In this document: positions 35,002 through 44,900 of the stretch, in pieces
Numbering within the stretch: the first letter of the stretch is position 1
Layout of the letters: each line of letters starts with the position of its first letter
Source: DMER64 sp041654355
GTDB lineage: Bacteria > Bacteroidota > Bacteroidia > Bacteroidales > UBA932
NCBI GenBank assembly: GCA_041654355.1
Contig: JBAZDQ010000001.1
Coordinates: forward strand, 124,001-188,000
Length of the DNA: 64,000 nucleotides
Direction of reading: 5' to 3'
Made by a program: the position numbers and the translations under genes
The notes under the pieces: model-generated
Told to the model about the DNA's origin: nothing
The model's database searches: none
What the model saw: only the letters and a program-made list of their open reading frames with translations

Positions 35002-36765
35002 TCAGGAAAGACCCAGTTCTTTCTTTTGCAGCGCATCAATTTCTGCAGGGGCATCCAGCATAACGTCCCTTCCGGCATTGTTTTTGGGAAAGGCAATGAA
35101 ATCCCGGATACTTTCCGTTCCGCCGAAGAGCGAACACCAGCGGTCAAAGCCAAAGGCTATCCCTCCGTGGGGAGGTGCGCCGTATTGAAAGGCGTTTATA
35201 ATAAAGGAAAATTTGGCTTTTACTTCTTCCGGAGACATTCCCAGAACCTTGAACATACGTTCCTGCATAGCGGAATCGTGAATCCTGACAGACCCTCCGC
35301 CCACTTCTGTTCCGTTCAAAACAAAATCGTAAGCATTGGCACTAACTTGTTCCAGGTCAAGGGGATCGTCGCTATAAAACTTATCCAGGTCTTCGGGTTT
35401 GGGTGCCGTGAAAGGATGGTGTTTGGCGTAGAAACGTTGCGTTTCATCATCCCATTCCAGTAACGGAAAATCATATACCCAAAGGGGAGCGTAACGGTCT
35501 TTATCTCTCAGGCCCAGACGATTCCCCATTTCCAGCCGCAATACGCCCAGTGCTTCCAGCGTTTTTATACGAGCTCCGCTCATTACCAGGATCAGGTCCC
35601 CGTCACCGGCTCCTGTAAGATGCGCCCAGGATTCCAGGGCTTCCCGGTCAAAGAATTTATCCACCGAAGATTTGTACGTCATGACGCCGTCGGGATCTTT
35701 TGCACAACGTACATAAACCAGCCCGGCAGCTCCTATCTGCGGCCTGCGAACCCACTGGGTCAGTTCATCCAGTTGTTTCCGGGTATAGGAAGCTGCTCCT
35801 TGAACACAAATGGCTCCTACGTAAGCAGCATTGCGGAACACACTGAATTCCGTATCACGTGTCAACGGGGTAAGATCGTGGAGTAACATTTCAAAACGGA
35901 TATCCGGTTTATCGCTGCCGTATTTTTCCATAGCTGATTTCCAGGGAATGCGTGGCAGGGGAGCGGGAATATCTTTTCCAAGTACGGTCTTAAAAAGATG
36001 CAGTATCAAACCTTCAAATTGTGCCAGCACATCGTCCCTTTCAACAAATGACATTTCACAGTCTATTTGTGTGAATTCCGGCTGACGGTCTGCCCGAAGA
36101 TCTTCATCCCTGAAACAGCGTACTATTTGGAAATATTTGTCGTATCCGGATATCATCAGCAATTGTTTAAAAGTCTGCGGACTTTGCGGCAGGGCATAGA
36201 ACTGTCCCTGGTTCATGCGCGATGGTACCACAAAATCCCGGGCTCCTTCCGGGGTGGATTTTATGAGAAAGGGAGTTTCTATTTCCAGGAAACCGCATTG
36301 GCTCAGGTAACTTCTTGTTTCCTGCGCCATTTTATGGCGAAGCATCAGGGCTTTTTGCAGCGGAGGCCTTCTAAGGTCCAGGTAACGGTAGCGTGAACGC
36401 AATTCTTCTCCGCCGTCCGACTCTTCTTCTATGGTAAAAGGCGGTGTTTGGGACCGGCTTAAAATTTCTACATCCTTCAACAGTATTTCAATTTCCCCGG
36501 TGGGAATCTTTGAGTTCTTGCTGCTCCGTTCCACAACCGTTCCTTTAGCCGTAATGACATACTCGCGTCCCAGGTCTTCCACCCTGTCTGTGATCTGCCG
36601 GGGAGAGTCCCCGTTGACCACCAGCTGGGTTATGCCGTAACGGTCACGAAGATCAATAAAAGTCATACCGCCCAGTTTCCTGATACGCTGTATCCATCCG
36701 GCCAATTGTACCACTTGGCCTGCGTGAGAAAGATTGAGTGCCCCGCACGTGTGTGTCCTGTACAT
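35002..36765 (-). CDS. aspS: Aspartyl-tRNA synthetase
   Basis: This is a class II synthetase of 587 residues charging tRNA-Asp. It has an N-terminal OB-fold anticodon-binding domain (VVQLAGWIQRIRKLGGMTFIDLRD), class II motif 2 (FRDEDLRADRQPEFTQID), the bacterial-type GAD insertion (about 300-410), and motif 3 near the C-terminus (GGIAFGFDRWCSLFGG). This is the bacterial AspS architecture. A TACCTTTG box lies about 21 bases upstream, back to back with the thyA promoter. Confidence 0.97.
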   Translation of the reverse strand: MYRTHTCGALNLSHAGQVVQLAGWIQRIRKLGGMTFIDLRDRYGITQLVVNGDSPRQITDRVEDLGREYVITAKGTVVERSSKNSKIPTGEIEILLKDVEILSRSQTPPFTIEEESDGGEELRSRYRYLDLRRPPLQKALMLRHKMAQETRSYLSQCGFLEIETPFLIKSTPEGARDFVVPSRMNQGQFYALPQSPQTFKQLLMISGYDKYFQIVRCFRDEDLRADRQPEFTQIDCEMSFVERDDVLAQFEGLILHLFKTVLGKDIPAPLPRIPWKSAMEKYGSDKPDIRFEMLLHDLTPLTRDTEFSVFRNAAYVGAICVQGAASYTRKQLDELTQWVRRPQIGAAGLVYVRCAKDPDGVMTYKSSVDKFFDREALESWAHLTGAGDGDLILVMSGARIKTLEALGVLRLEMGNRLGLRDKDRYAPLWVYDFPLLEWDDETQRFYAKHHPFTAPKPEDLDKFYSDDPLDLEQVSANAYDFVLNGTEVGGGSVRIHDSAMQERMFKVLGMSPEEVKAKFSFIINAFQYGAPPHGGIAFGFDRWCSLFGGTESIRDFIAFPKNNAGRDVMLDAPAEIDALQKKELGLS

Positions 36766-36785
36766 ATTGATGATTTTTTAGGCAA

Positions 36786-36793
36786 CAAAGGTA
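36786..36793 (-). promoter_or_regulatory. -7 box of aspS promoter
   Basis: The minus strand reads TACCTTTG, predicting a start near 36780 and a leader of about 15 bases. Together with the box at 36807 it forms a compact divergent promoter pair. Confidence 0.45.
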
Positions 36794-36806
36794 ATTAGAA
36801 AATGGC

Positions 36807-36814
36807 TACCTTTG
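36807..36814 (+). promoter_or_regulatory. -7 box of thyA promoter
   Basis: TACCTTTG ends eight bases before the thyA ATG at 36822. With a start 5-7 bases after the box, the leader is 0-2 bases. The in-frame GTG at 36816 would lie upstream of the transcript. Confidence 0.45.
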
Positions 36815-36821
36815 TGTGGCT

Positions 36822-37616
36822 ATGCAAAACTATTTGAACCTCCTGCAACACATCCTGGATAACGGGAAGGACAAGAACGACAGAACGGGGACCGGAACGA
36901 GGAGCGTTTTCGGGTATCAGCTGCGTTGCCCTCTTTCGGAAGGATTTCCTTTGCTGACCACAAAAAAGGTACACATGAAATCCATTATTTACGAATTGCT
37001 CTGGTTTCTGAAAGGGGATACAAATATCAAATACCTGAACGACAACGGGGTAACCATATGGGATGAATGGGCGGATTCCACGGGTGAACTGGGGCCTGTT
37101 TACGGCAAACAATGGAGGTCCTGGAAAACAGGGGACGGGGAAACCATAGACCAGGTTTCCCGCCTGGTAGAAGGCCTGAAAAATGACCCCGACGGCCGCC
37201 GTCATATAGTAAGCGCTTGGAATGTAGGAGACATACCCCGAATGGCTTTGCCTCCCTGCCATGCCCTTTTCCAGTTTTATGTGGCTGACGGGAAACTTTC
37301 CTGCCAGCTTTACCAGCGCAGTGCGGACGTCTTTTTGGGCGTGCCTTTCAACATAGCCTCCTATGCCTTGCTTACCCTGATGGTGGCACAAGTTTGCGGT
37401 TACGAACCGGGAGACTACATACACACCTTCGGAGACGTACACATATACACCAACCACATGGAACAAGTCCGGCTGCAATTAAGCCGCACGCCGCGTCCTT
37501 TGCCCAAGATGGCGTTAAACCCGTTACGGCGGGATCTTTTTTCTTTTGAATACAAGGATTTCAGCCTTCAGGATTACGATCCCTGGCCGTCCATAAAAGC
37601 AACGGTAGCCGTATGA
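36822..37616 (+). CDS. thyA: Thymidylate synthase
   Basis: ThyA methylates dUMP to dTMP using methylenetetrahydrofolate. Starting from ATG 36822 the protein is 264 residues, the classic length; a GTG six bases earlier is excluded by the promoter box. RTGTGTRSVFG contains the phosphate-binding Arg, the catalytic Cys is in ALPPCHALFQFYV (about 146), QRSADVFLGVPFNIASYA is the most conserved block, and the C-terminus IKATVAV is typical. It is coupled to folA by an ATGA overlap, so the enzyme that consumes tetrahydrofolate and the one that restores it are made together. Confidence 0.97.
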   Translation: MQNYLNLLQHILDNGKDKNDRTGTGTRSVFGYQLRCPLSEGFPLLTTKKVHMKSIIYELLWFLKGDTNIKYLNDNGVTIWDEWADSTGELGPVYGKQWRSWKTGDGETIDQVSRLVEGLKNDPDGRRHIVSAWNVGDIPRMALPPCHALFQFYVADGKLSCQLYQRSADVFLGVPFNIASYALLTLMVAQVCGYEPGDYIHTFGDVHIYTNHMEQVRLQLSRTPRPLPKMALNPLRRDLFSFEYKDFSLQDYDPWPSIKATVAV

Positions 37617-38113
37617 AAGACCAGGGCACGAACAGACCGTATACGCTATCCCTGGTGGCCGTTGTAGGGCCCGGCCTGGAACTCGGCGCAAACAATCAAT
37701 TGTTGTGGCACATTTCCGAAGATCTCAGGCACTTCAAAGCGCTTACCATGGGACACACGGTGATCATGGGAAGGAAAACCTATGAATCATTGGGGAAACC
37801 CCTTCCCGGGCGTAAGAACGTGGTTCTCTCCAGATCCGGACAAAGCCTGGAAGAAGTGCTTTCACAGATAACCGATCAGGCCGAGGTATTTGTCGTAGGC
37901 GGAGCGCAGATCTACCGGCAAACCATCGGCCTGGCAGACAAGTTATACCTTACGCACGTTCGGGCACCCCTGCCCGGGGGAGGCGCCGATGTACTTTTTC
38001 CGCCCCTCGATTCCTTAGAGTGGAAAGAAGTCAAGCGGGAAGATTTCCTGCACGGGGCTAAATTTCCTTTTCCCTTTTCTTTCGTGACATACGAACGCAT
38101 CCGGTCCCTATAG
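37613..38113 (+). CDS. folA: Dihydrofolate reductase
   Basis: This enzyme reduces dihydrofolate, the by-product of ThyA, to tetrahydrofolate with NADPH. It is 166 residues, with GANNQLLWHISEDLRHFK (catalytic acidic residue and substrate loop), the NADPH motif MGRKTYESLGKPLPGRKNVVLSR (read as two halves around residues 53-75) and EVFVVGGAQIY (about 90). Its ATG is within the thyA stop. The last 56 bases overlap the opposing YfhO gene, so the C-terminal codons of both proteins are constrained. Confidence 0.95.
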   Translation: MKDQGTNRPYTLSLVAVVGPGLELGANNQLLWHISEDLRHFKALTMGHTVIMGRKTYESLGKPLPGRKNVVLSRSGQSLEEVLSQITDQAEVFVVGGAQIYRQTIGLADKLYLTHVRAPLPGGGADVLFPPLDSLEWKEVKREDFLHGAKFPFPFSFVTYERIRSL

Positions 38114-40550
38114 CAGCCAGCAGTGCCAGGAGCAAAGCCCCGGAACTGATGCGCGAGATCAGAATACCGGTGGTATAGGAAGACGGCAGGTAGGTAAAGC
38201 GGATCTGATGTTCTCCTTCAGGGATCCGTAATGTCCGGGTAATGTAGTTGGACCGGCAAATCTGAGCTTCCTGCCCGTCAATCCAGGCTTTCCATCCCTT
38301 GGGGTAATAAATTTCGGAAAACACAACAATTCCGTCTTTTTCCATTGAAGCCTTGTATTCCAGCGTGTTCGGAGAGTATGAGGTCAAAGTGACGGTTGAA
38401 TTTGAAGGTCCGGCCGTTTCTATCCACGATTCCGGGGGATCCTGCATCACTGCGGTAGTCCTCAGATCTGTCTTTGTCAGGGTTTCAATCTCTTCCTGCG
38501 GGGATGAGACGGGGAGTATGGAAGTTACTACCCAGGCATTTCCCAGGGCATGGGGATTGGTTACGGGCAGGGCATCTGCCCCTAAAATCACATACCGGGT
38601 ATTGAGCATATTGAGTACCGGTGTCCGGGAGTGATTGCCGTTGTATGTAAAGATATCGGAGGCTTCTTCCAATGTCTGGCACTGACTGAGTTTATCTGCA
38701 AAATATTGCATTTCCGGCAACAAATGGTGATCAATGACATCCTGGTAACGCTGCAATTTGGCCGCGTTGTACCCGCCTATGGATTTATGGTAGTAACTGG
38801 CCGTTGCGTCCATAAAAGGGCTTCCTGTCATGTCCAGTACCCGGTAATACAAGTCCGGATCTTGTTTAATGTGTTTGTCAACAGGTCTTTCAGAAAATTG
38901 ATTTCGGTAATTGATGCGGGAAACAAAATGAGATTCGTTCAAGTACCTTTTTCCTACAGGCAGGTAATCTGCCAGGAACAATACCGCTAAAGCACCTATG
39001 ATCCACGCATTCCTGACCTTGCGGTTTACACCCAGCCAGAGTAAAACGGAAGCAGACAGGATCAACAGTACCGACCGCCAGGCATCCCGGCTTAAAAGGT
39101 CTTTACGGTCTTCTATCAGGGCCGGGATCAATGAAGAAGGAAGGGAACTGTCAGAGGGTCCCGTGAAAGAACCTGCCAGAGAAGGTATCAATGCGGCCAA
39201 CAAAGAAAAACCTGCGGTAATGCCCAATGCCCAGTATATGCCTTTGACGGCTTTTTTCTGTGGATAAACCCCTTCCAGGATTTGCCACAATACATATATT
39301 CCCAGGGCGGGCATGACCATTTGCCATATCACAAGGATCATGCTGACTGTCCGGAACTTGTCGTATAAAGGCACAAACCGGAAGAAAAAACTGTTGAATC
39401 CGGGAAGGTGGTAACCCCAGGACAACAGCAGCGCCAGCAGGGAAACACCTGCCAGAGCCCATTTGACCGGACTTTTTACAAGTATGAGTCCCAGGACAAA
39501 AAGAAAGATTACAATGGCCCCCATATACATTGGACCTGCCGTAAAAGGCTGTTCGCCCCAGTATAGCGGCATATTGGAAATAACCCCGTCTGCATTGTAC
39601 CCCAACTGGTTCAATGTCTTGTAAGTGTGTGAATCTTTATCCAGCGGCCCCATGGAAGCACCCCCGTAAAAATCCGGGATCAGTGTATTGAATGATTCCA
39701 TTTTGGAATAACTCCACTGCGTTGCGTAATCGAACTCCAGGCCTGATCTTGCCTTGCCGTCCTCTCCTGCGTTGAGTTCTGAACCTCCTCGCATGGATTG
39801 TGCCGTATATTCGTAAGTGGGTAGCAGGTGATTGGCCGAGGTGGCCAGCCCCAACAGGCCTGCAGCTATTATCAGAAGCGTTGTTTTCATGAATTGGGGG
39901 ACCTTGTGCCGTATAACGGCTTCTGTAAGAAGTCCGGCCAATACAAAAAGAAGGATAAATCCCAGGTAATAGGTTATCTGCGGGTGATTGGCGGCTACCT
40001 GTAAGCCCACGGCAAGGGCAAAAAACAAAGCCCCCGTCAATGCTTGCTTGCGGTAAGCATATGCCATAGCCGCCAGAACCCAAGGTACATAAGCTATGGC
40101 TATCATTTTGGTTACGTGCCCGGCCTGGATAATTTGGAAGTTGTAGGAACAGAAAGTAATGGTTACAGCGCCTAATGCAGCTATCCATGGGTTGACACCC
40201 AAAGCAAGGAACAACAGGAATCCGCCCAATAGTGACAAAAACAGGTATGAAGCAGGTTCCGCACCTGCTTCCAGGATTTTACCAAGGGTCCTTATGTAAT
40301 TGCCTGTTGTCACTTTATTAATGGTAACGGTAGGCATTCCCCCGAACATGGAGTTGGTCCAGCGGGCTTCGTCTTTGTGCGTTTCATTGTAATCTTTGGC
40401 CTCTTTGGACATGGCCTGCCAGGCAGTTATATCTCCCTGGTTAAGCGTTTTTCCCTGGAAAACCTGTGGCACAAAACCATAAGAAAGAATGAGAAAGAAA
40501 ACCACGGCAACCGGATAAGCAATCCATTTTTTCACTGGAATCTTTTGCAT
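38058..40550 (-). CDS. YfhO family multi-pass membrane protein
   Basis: This 830-residue inner-membrane protein has about 12-13 hydrophobic segments: an N-terminal helix (about 9-28), a cluster between residues 95 and 480, further ones around 490-540, and a last one near 800-820. It belongs to the YfhO/GT-C-like family. Bacillus YfhO is needed to glycosylate lipoteichoic acid, and Bacteroidetes members have no proven role. The first periplasmic loop and the large C-terminal soluble part (about 545-795) fit a GT-C-like glycosyltransferase. A TACCTTTG box lies 19 bases upstream. Confidence 0.85.
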   Translation of the reverse strand: MQKIPVKKWIAYPVAVVFFLILSYGFVPQVFQGKTLNQGDITAWQAMSKEAKDYNETHKDEARWTNSMFGGMPTVTINKVTTGNYIRTLGKILEAGAEPASYLFLSLLGGFLLFLALGVNPWIAALGAVTITFCSYNFQIIQAGHVTKMIAIAYVPWVLAAMAYAYRKQALTGALFFALAVGLQVAANHPQITYYLGFILLFVLAGLLTEAVIRHKVPQFMKTTLLIIAAGLLGLATSANHLLPTYEYTAQSMRGGSELNAGEDGKARSGLEFDYATQWSYSKMESFNTLIPDFYGGASMGPLDKDSHTYKTLNQLGYNADGVISNMPLYWGEQPFTAGPMYMGAIVIFLFVLGLILVKSPVKWALAGVSLLALLLSWGYHLPGFNSFFFRFVPLYDKFRTVSMILVIWQMVMPALGIYVLWQILEGVYPQKKAVKGIYWALGITAGFSLLAALIPSLAGSFTGPSDSSLPSSLIPALIEDRKDLLSRDAWRSVLLILSASVLLWLGVNRKVRNAWIIGALAVLFLADYLPVGKRYLNESHFVSRINYRNQFSERPVDKHIKQDPDLYYRVLDMTGSPFMDATASYYHKSIGGYNAAKLQRYQDVIDHHLLPEMQYFADKLSQCQTLEEASDIFTYNGNHSRTPVLNMLNTRYVILGADALPVTNPHALGNAWVVTSILPVSSPQEEIETLTKTDLRTTAVMQDPPESWIETAGPSNSTVTLTSYSPNTLEYKASMEKDGIVVFSEIYYPKGWKAWIDGQEAQICRSNYITRTLRIPEGEHQIRFTYLPSSYTTGILISRISSGALLLALLAAIGTGCVRMSRKKREKEI

Positions 40551-40568
40551 AGCTTCTGTATTTTATAA

Positions 40569-40576
40569 CAAAGGTA
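40569..40576 (-). promoter_or_regulatory. -7 box of the YfhO gene
   Basis: The minus strand reads TACCTTTG, predicting a start near 40563 and a leader of about 13 bases. Confidence 0.45.
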
Positions 40577-40589
40577 AAAAGAAAGGACT

Positions 40590-40597
40590 TATATTTG
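40590..40597 (+). promoter_or_regulatory. -7 box of the symporter gene
   Basis: TATATTTG matches TAnnTTTG, predicting transcription from about 40603, 12 bases before the ATG at 40615. Only 13 bases separate it from the opposite box at 40569. Confidence 0.45.
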
Positions 40598-40614
40598 TGT
40601 AAAACCTATTGTTT

Positions 40615-41952
40615 ATGAGTCGTGACGAATTTTCGGGATTTTTCGGTGTTCTGGTAGCCACTGTGGGATCAGCCGTAGGATTGGGCAATTTGTGGAGATT
40701 TCCTTACCTGGTAGGACAAAACGGGGGCGCTGCCTTTATATTGATCTACCTGGCATTTGTATTGATCATCTGCCTGCCCATTGCCATATCTGAATTTATT
40801 ATCGGCCGCAAAACAAGGGCGAATACCGTAAAAGCATTCCAGGTGCTGGCACCCAAAACAGCCTGGCGGGGAATTGGGATCGTGGGGGTTTTGGCCGCCT
40901 TTGCCATACTGGCATTTTATACGGTTGTAGGGGGGTGGACGGTAGACTACCTGGTACGATCTGTTGTTCATATTTTTTCAAAGCCCGACATATCTACTCT
41001 GGAAAGTCAGTTTACGACCATGGTAACGTCCCCGGTAAGGCCCATTGTATGGACGGTTGTGTTTGTGGTAGTTTGTGCCTTGATTGTCATGTGCGGAATA
41101 AAAAAGGGTATAGAAAAGTATTCCAGGATCATGATGCCTTTCCTTTTCTTAATGGTAGTGATCCTGATGGTACGTTCCGTCACATTGCCCGGGGCCGGTG
41201 AAGGGATCTCGTTTTTGATAAAACCTGATTTTTCAAAGATCAACACGTCCGTTGTGCTTGCGGCGCTGGGGCAGGCCTTTTTTTCCCTGAGCCTGGGAAT
41301 GGGCTGTCTGATAACCTACGGATCCTATATTCCCAAAAAAGAAAATCTAACCAAACTTTCATTTACCACGGCATTATCCGACACCCTTTTTGCCATGCTG
41401 GCAGGACTGGCCATTATGCCGGCGGTATTTGCTTTCGGGATATCCCCCCAGGAAGGACCGGGCCTGGTATTTATTGTTTTGCCCCGCATATTTGCTCAGA
41501 TTCCCCTTGGGAATGTGTTTGCCGTAATGTTTTTCATTATACTGCTTATTGCCGCCATTACTTCGGTTATTTCCCTGCTGGAGGTGATAACAGCTTATGT
41601 GACGGAAAAATTGAAAATGAAACGAACCACTGCCGTAGCAGGAATTACGGTTTTAGTAACTTTTTTTGCAGCGTTGAGTTCTCTTTCCCAGGGAATCCTT
41701 AAAAATGTTACGATTTTTGGCAAATCCATTTTTGATTTCTTTGATTACCTCTCGGCAAATATTCTGCTTCCCCTTGGAGGGCTTTCCATCGTGATCTTTG
41801 TAGGATGGTATATGAAAAAAGCCATGGTTTACCAGGAATTTACAAATCAGGGCACCCTTAAGGGCACCCTGTTCCGTACGTATTATTTTATCATCCGTTA
41901 TATCGCACCGGTGGCCATAGCCATCGTTTTCATAGACCTTATTTTACCGTAA
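40615..41952 (+). CDS. Sodium-dependent neurotransmitter:sodium symporter (NSS/SNF) family transporter
   Basis: This 445-residue inner-membrane transporter has about 11-12 membrane helices. The NSS signature is at the N-terminus: VATVGSAVGLGNLWRFPYL (about 13-31), where the unwound helix 1 binds Na+ and substrate, followed by NGGAAFILIYL. SLSLGMGCLITYGSY is the helix 6 region. Bacterial members carry amino acids such as Leu, Trp or Tyr; the substrate here is not determinable. ATG 40615 is preferred to a TTG six bases earlier. The gene is single and overlaps the convergent LRR gene by 14 bases. Confidence 0.92.
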   Translation: MSRDEFSGFFGVLVATVGSAVGLGNLWRFPYLVGQNGGAAFILIYLAFVLIICLPIAISEFIIGRKTRANTVKAFQVLAPKTAWRGIGIVGVLAAFAILAFYTVVGGWTVDYLVRSVVHIFSKPDISTLESQFTTMVTSPVRPIVWTVVFVVVCALIVMCGIKKGIEKYSRIMMPFLFLMVVILMVRSVTLPGAGEGISFLIKPDFSKINTSVVLAALGQAFFSLSLGMGCLITYGSYIPKKENLTKLSFTTALSDTLFAMLAGLAIMPAVFAFGISPQEGPGLVFIVLPRIFAQIPLGNVFAVMFFIILLIAAITSVISLLEVITAYVTEKLKMKRTTAVAGITVLVTFFAALSSLSQGILKNVTIFGKSIFDFFDYLSANILLPLGGLSIVIFVGWYMKKAMVYQEFTNQGTLKGTLFRTYYFIIRYIAPVAIAIVFIDLILP

Positions 41953-44900
41953 CCCCCAGGTGCCAGTTCCCGTTATAACCCATTTGGGAAATATTGGTTA
42001 CCGTTTCGTCTGAAGATATCGTTACCAGGTTTCCGCCTGTCTGCACCGGGCCGTCTCCGTCGGTCATCAATACGGGATGCAAATCCTGCTGTTGTATGAC
42101 CTGGTTGATGACCAACCCGTCTCCTGCCTGGATCTGTACGTTGTAGTATTCAGTTATACCCGCCGTCTGGAGCAAAGGCCAGTATTCTGTGTTTTTCAAC
42201 TGATCTACAAATACTTTTTTAATGTTGGCCGTACCCTGGGGAATAAGGTTGGTTTGCCCGGCATGGGCTCCGTTGATCAGCACGATGCGCCGGGCCAGGT
42301 TTTCTATGAAATTGATTGACTGGGTGGGATCCATATCCTGGTTTGGATTTCCTTCCTCATCGGTAAGGGAAAGAAATGTTTCGTATATTTCAAGCAATTG
42401 GTCCATGTCTTTTGCAATGATAACAATAGAAGCTGTCGTGTCGGCCGGACAAATCAGTATATTTTCCAGGTTCTTTCCGGCAAACCCAGATACATATTCG
42501 TCATTCATTTCAACCAGGACCATAATGTTGTCATCTGTCGCCGGTGAGGCGAAAGGCCGTATTTCCACGTTCGGCTGGAACAGGGACATGGTCTTTGACG
42601 TGGAAGACAGCAAGGGGACATGTTCAACATTTTGAACGGAAACACCTTGGGGCACAGTCAGGAGTGTATGAAAATCCTTAACAATACCGTATCCTTCCAC
42701 CTTCACTGCATACGTTCCCGGAACTATGTTTTCAATGGAAATACTGCCGTTGGCACTTGTGTACTTTTTGTAATCGTAATCCGTTCCGTTGGTTTTTTGA
42801 ATGTATGGAGTGCTTCTGGTGGCCGGTGAATAAGACGTTCCTGCTTTAATAATTCCGCTATTTTCCTGTATAGCTTCTGCGAAAGGTTTTAACAATAGCA
42901 ACATCCGGGAAGCAACTGAACCAATAACATTTTCTTTTGAAAGACCATCCGTTACCATGTTATTGTCAGAAATATATGTGGCTGACACAGATGCTTCTCC
43001 TGTTACCGGGATTGTCTGGTCTGAAATGCGTTTCAGGTAAACATTTGCTCCTGTAACGGGAGCCCCGCCTGTATCTGTAAATGTGACATTTAGCTGGTTG
43101 TAAAGCGGCGTGGTAACTGTTATTTCCGGACTGTATGCTGTTCCTGCAGCGTTGGTGGCAAATGCTTTCACCGTATAGGCGGTATTTTCTGTAATGTTCT
43201 GCGTGAAGTCTGCTGTAAAAGTTCCCGGTCCGGAACCCGTTTTGCGGGTGGTCGTGTTCAAAATGAAACCTCTTTCAGTCACCTGATCACTGCCTTGTTT
43301 TTCCACGGTTGCCTGAACACTGATTTTATTGTACAACAATTCGGTAACAGTTACCTCACTCAAAGTGGGTAAAACACCTACCAGGTCCAGGAAAACCCCG
43401 TTTTGCTGCGTCCTGATATAATGAATGGTTGTTCCGGGTTTATAGGCATTCCAGTTGTCCCAGGACGGATGTTCAATCAAAACGGTAGGAACCGCTTCTG
43501 TTAAACGGTTATTGTACAGGAAAAGCTGTGTGCATACTTCCGGAAGACCGGCCCAGGATTCAGGGATTCCGCCTTCAAAATTGCAATTGTACAAATGAAT
43601 GTTCAGGTGATCTCCCGTGGTTGTGATACTTCCTATTTCCTGGGGCAATACGCCGGACAGTCCGGGATTGTCAAAAAGAAGCAGGTCTGTGATGCCGGTC
43701 CATTGGGCAAATAAGCCGTCAGGGAGCGGACTTTGAATACCCGTGCCGGAAACCTCAAAAATTACCAGGGCACTCATGCCGGACCATGTCTCCGGTATGG
43801 TTCCGCTTATCCGGTTGCCGGCCAACCTAAGTTCTGTCAATTTTTTCAGGTTGCCCATTGTCGCGGGTAGGAGGCCGGTGAAATCCGTCTCCGTTGCTAA
43901 AAACCTTCTCAATTCGCTTAGATTCCCCATATTTTCCGGCAATGATCCGGTCAGATCCGGATTGTTGCCCAAATCCAGTGTACGCAGAGATGTGAAATCC
44001 CCAATCTCTGAAGGCAGTTGGCCATTAAGTCCAAAGCCGTTCAGATTTAGCCCGGTAACCGCCTCGTTTTCAACAGTGACTCCTTCCCAGGTGGAAATAT
44101 CTTCCTGCGAATTCCAGTTATCTCCTTTTGTCCAGTTTTCCCCGTCCAGCTGGTTATACAGGACCATCAGGCGTTCCCGTTGTGCATCGGGAACGGGCTC
44201 CAAACCCAGGAAAATTCCGTTTTGCTGGGTCCGTAAATAATGAATTTCGGTATCGGGCACGTAATCATCCCAATACTCCCAGGACGGATGGTTCTGAATA
44301 GCCAGGGGAATCTGTTCGGTCAATTGATTCCCGTACAGGTACAATTGTGTACAAACCCCGGGAACAGAAGCCCATTCTTCAGGGATCCCGCCGCTGAAGT
44401 TGCAATTGTGTAATTGTATATTCAGGGTACTGTTATCCGTAGTCATTTGACCCAATTGCGGAGGCAGCGATCCGGTCAGTCCGGGATTGCTGTGCATGAC
44501 AAAGGATCCTAAATGCGTCCAGGCTGTAAAGATGGTTTTGGGCAGGGGACTCTGAATAGCTGTTCCAAAAAATGCAAAATCCTGCATGGCAGTCATGCCT
44601 TCCCATGATTCGGGGATCTTCCCCTCAATGTCGTTATTGCCAATATACAGCTTGGTAAGTTTTTCCAGATTTCCCATGGATGCCGGCAAACTGCCCTGCA
44701 AGCCTGTTGTCACGGCCCGGAACGTTTCCAGGTTAACCAGGTCCCCGGTTTCTCCGGGAAGGACTCCTGTCAGACCGGGATTGGACCCCAGATCCAGTGT
44801 CACCAGGTCTGTCAGTGTTCCTATGGCTGAAGGCAACGATCCGTTCAGACCAAATCCGTTCAGATCCAGTCCGGTGATCTTTCCGTCTTCCATTGTTACT

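Noticed and set aside
36795..37478. 227-codon minus-strand frame over thyA
   Set aside because: Antisense shadow of a full-length, strongly conserved thymidylate synthase.
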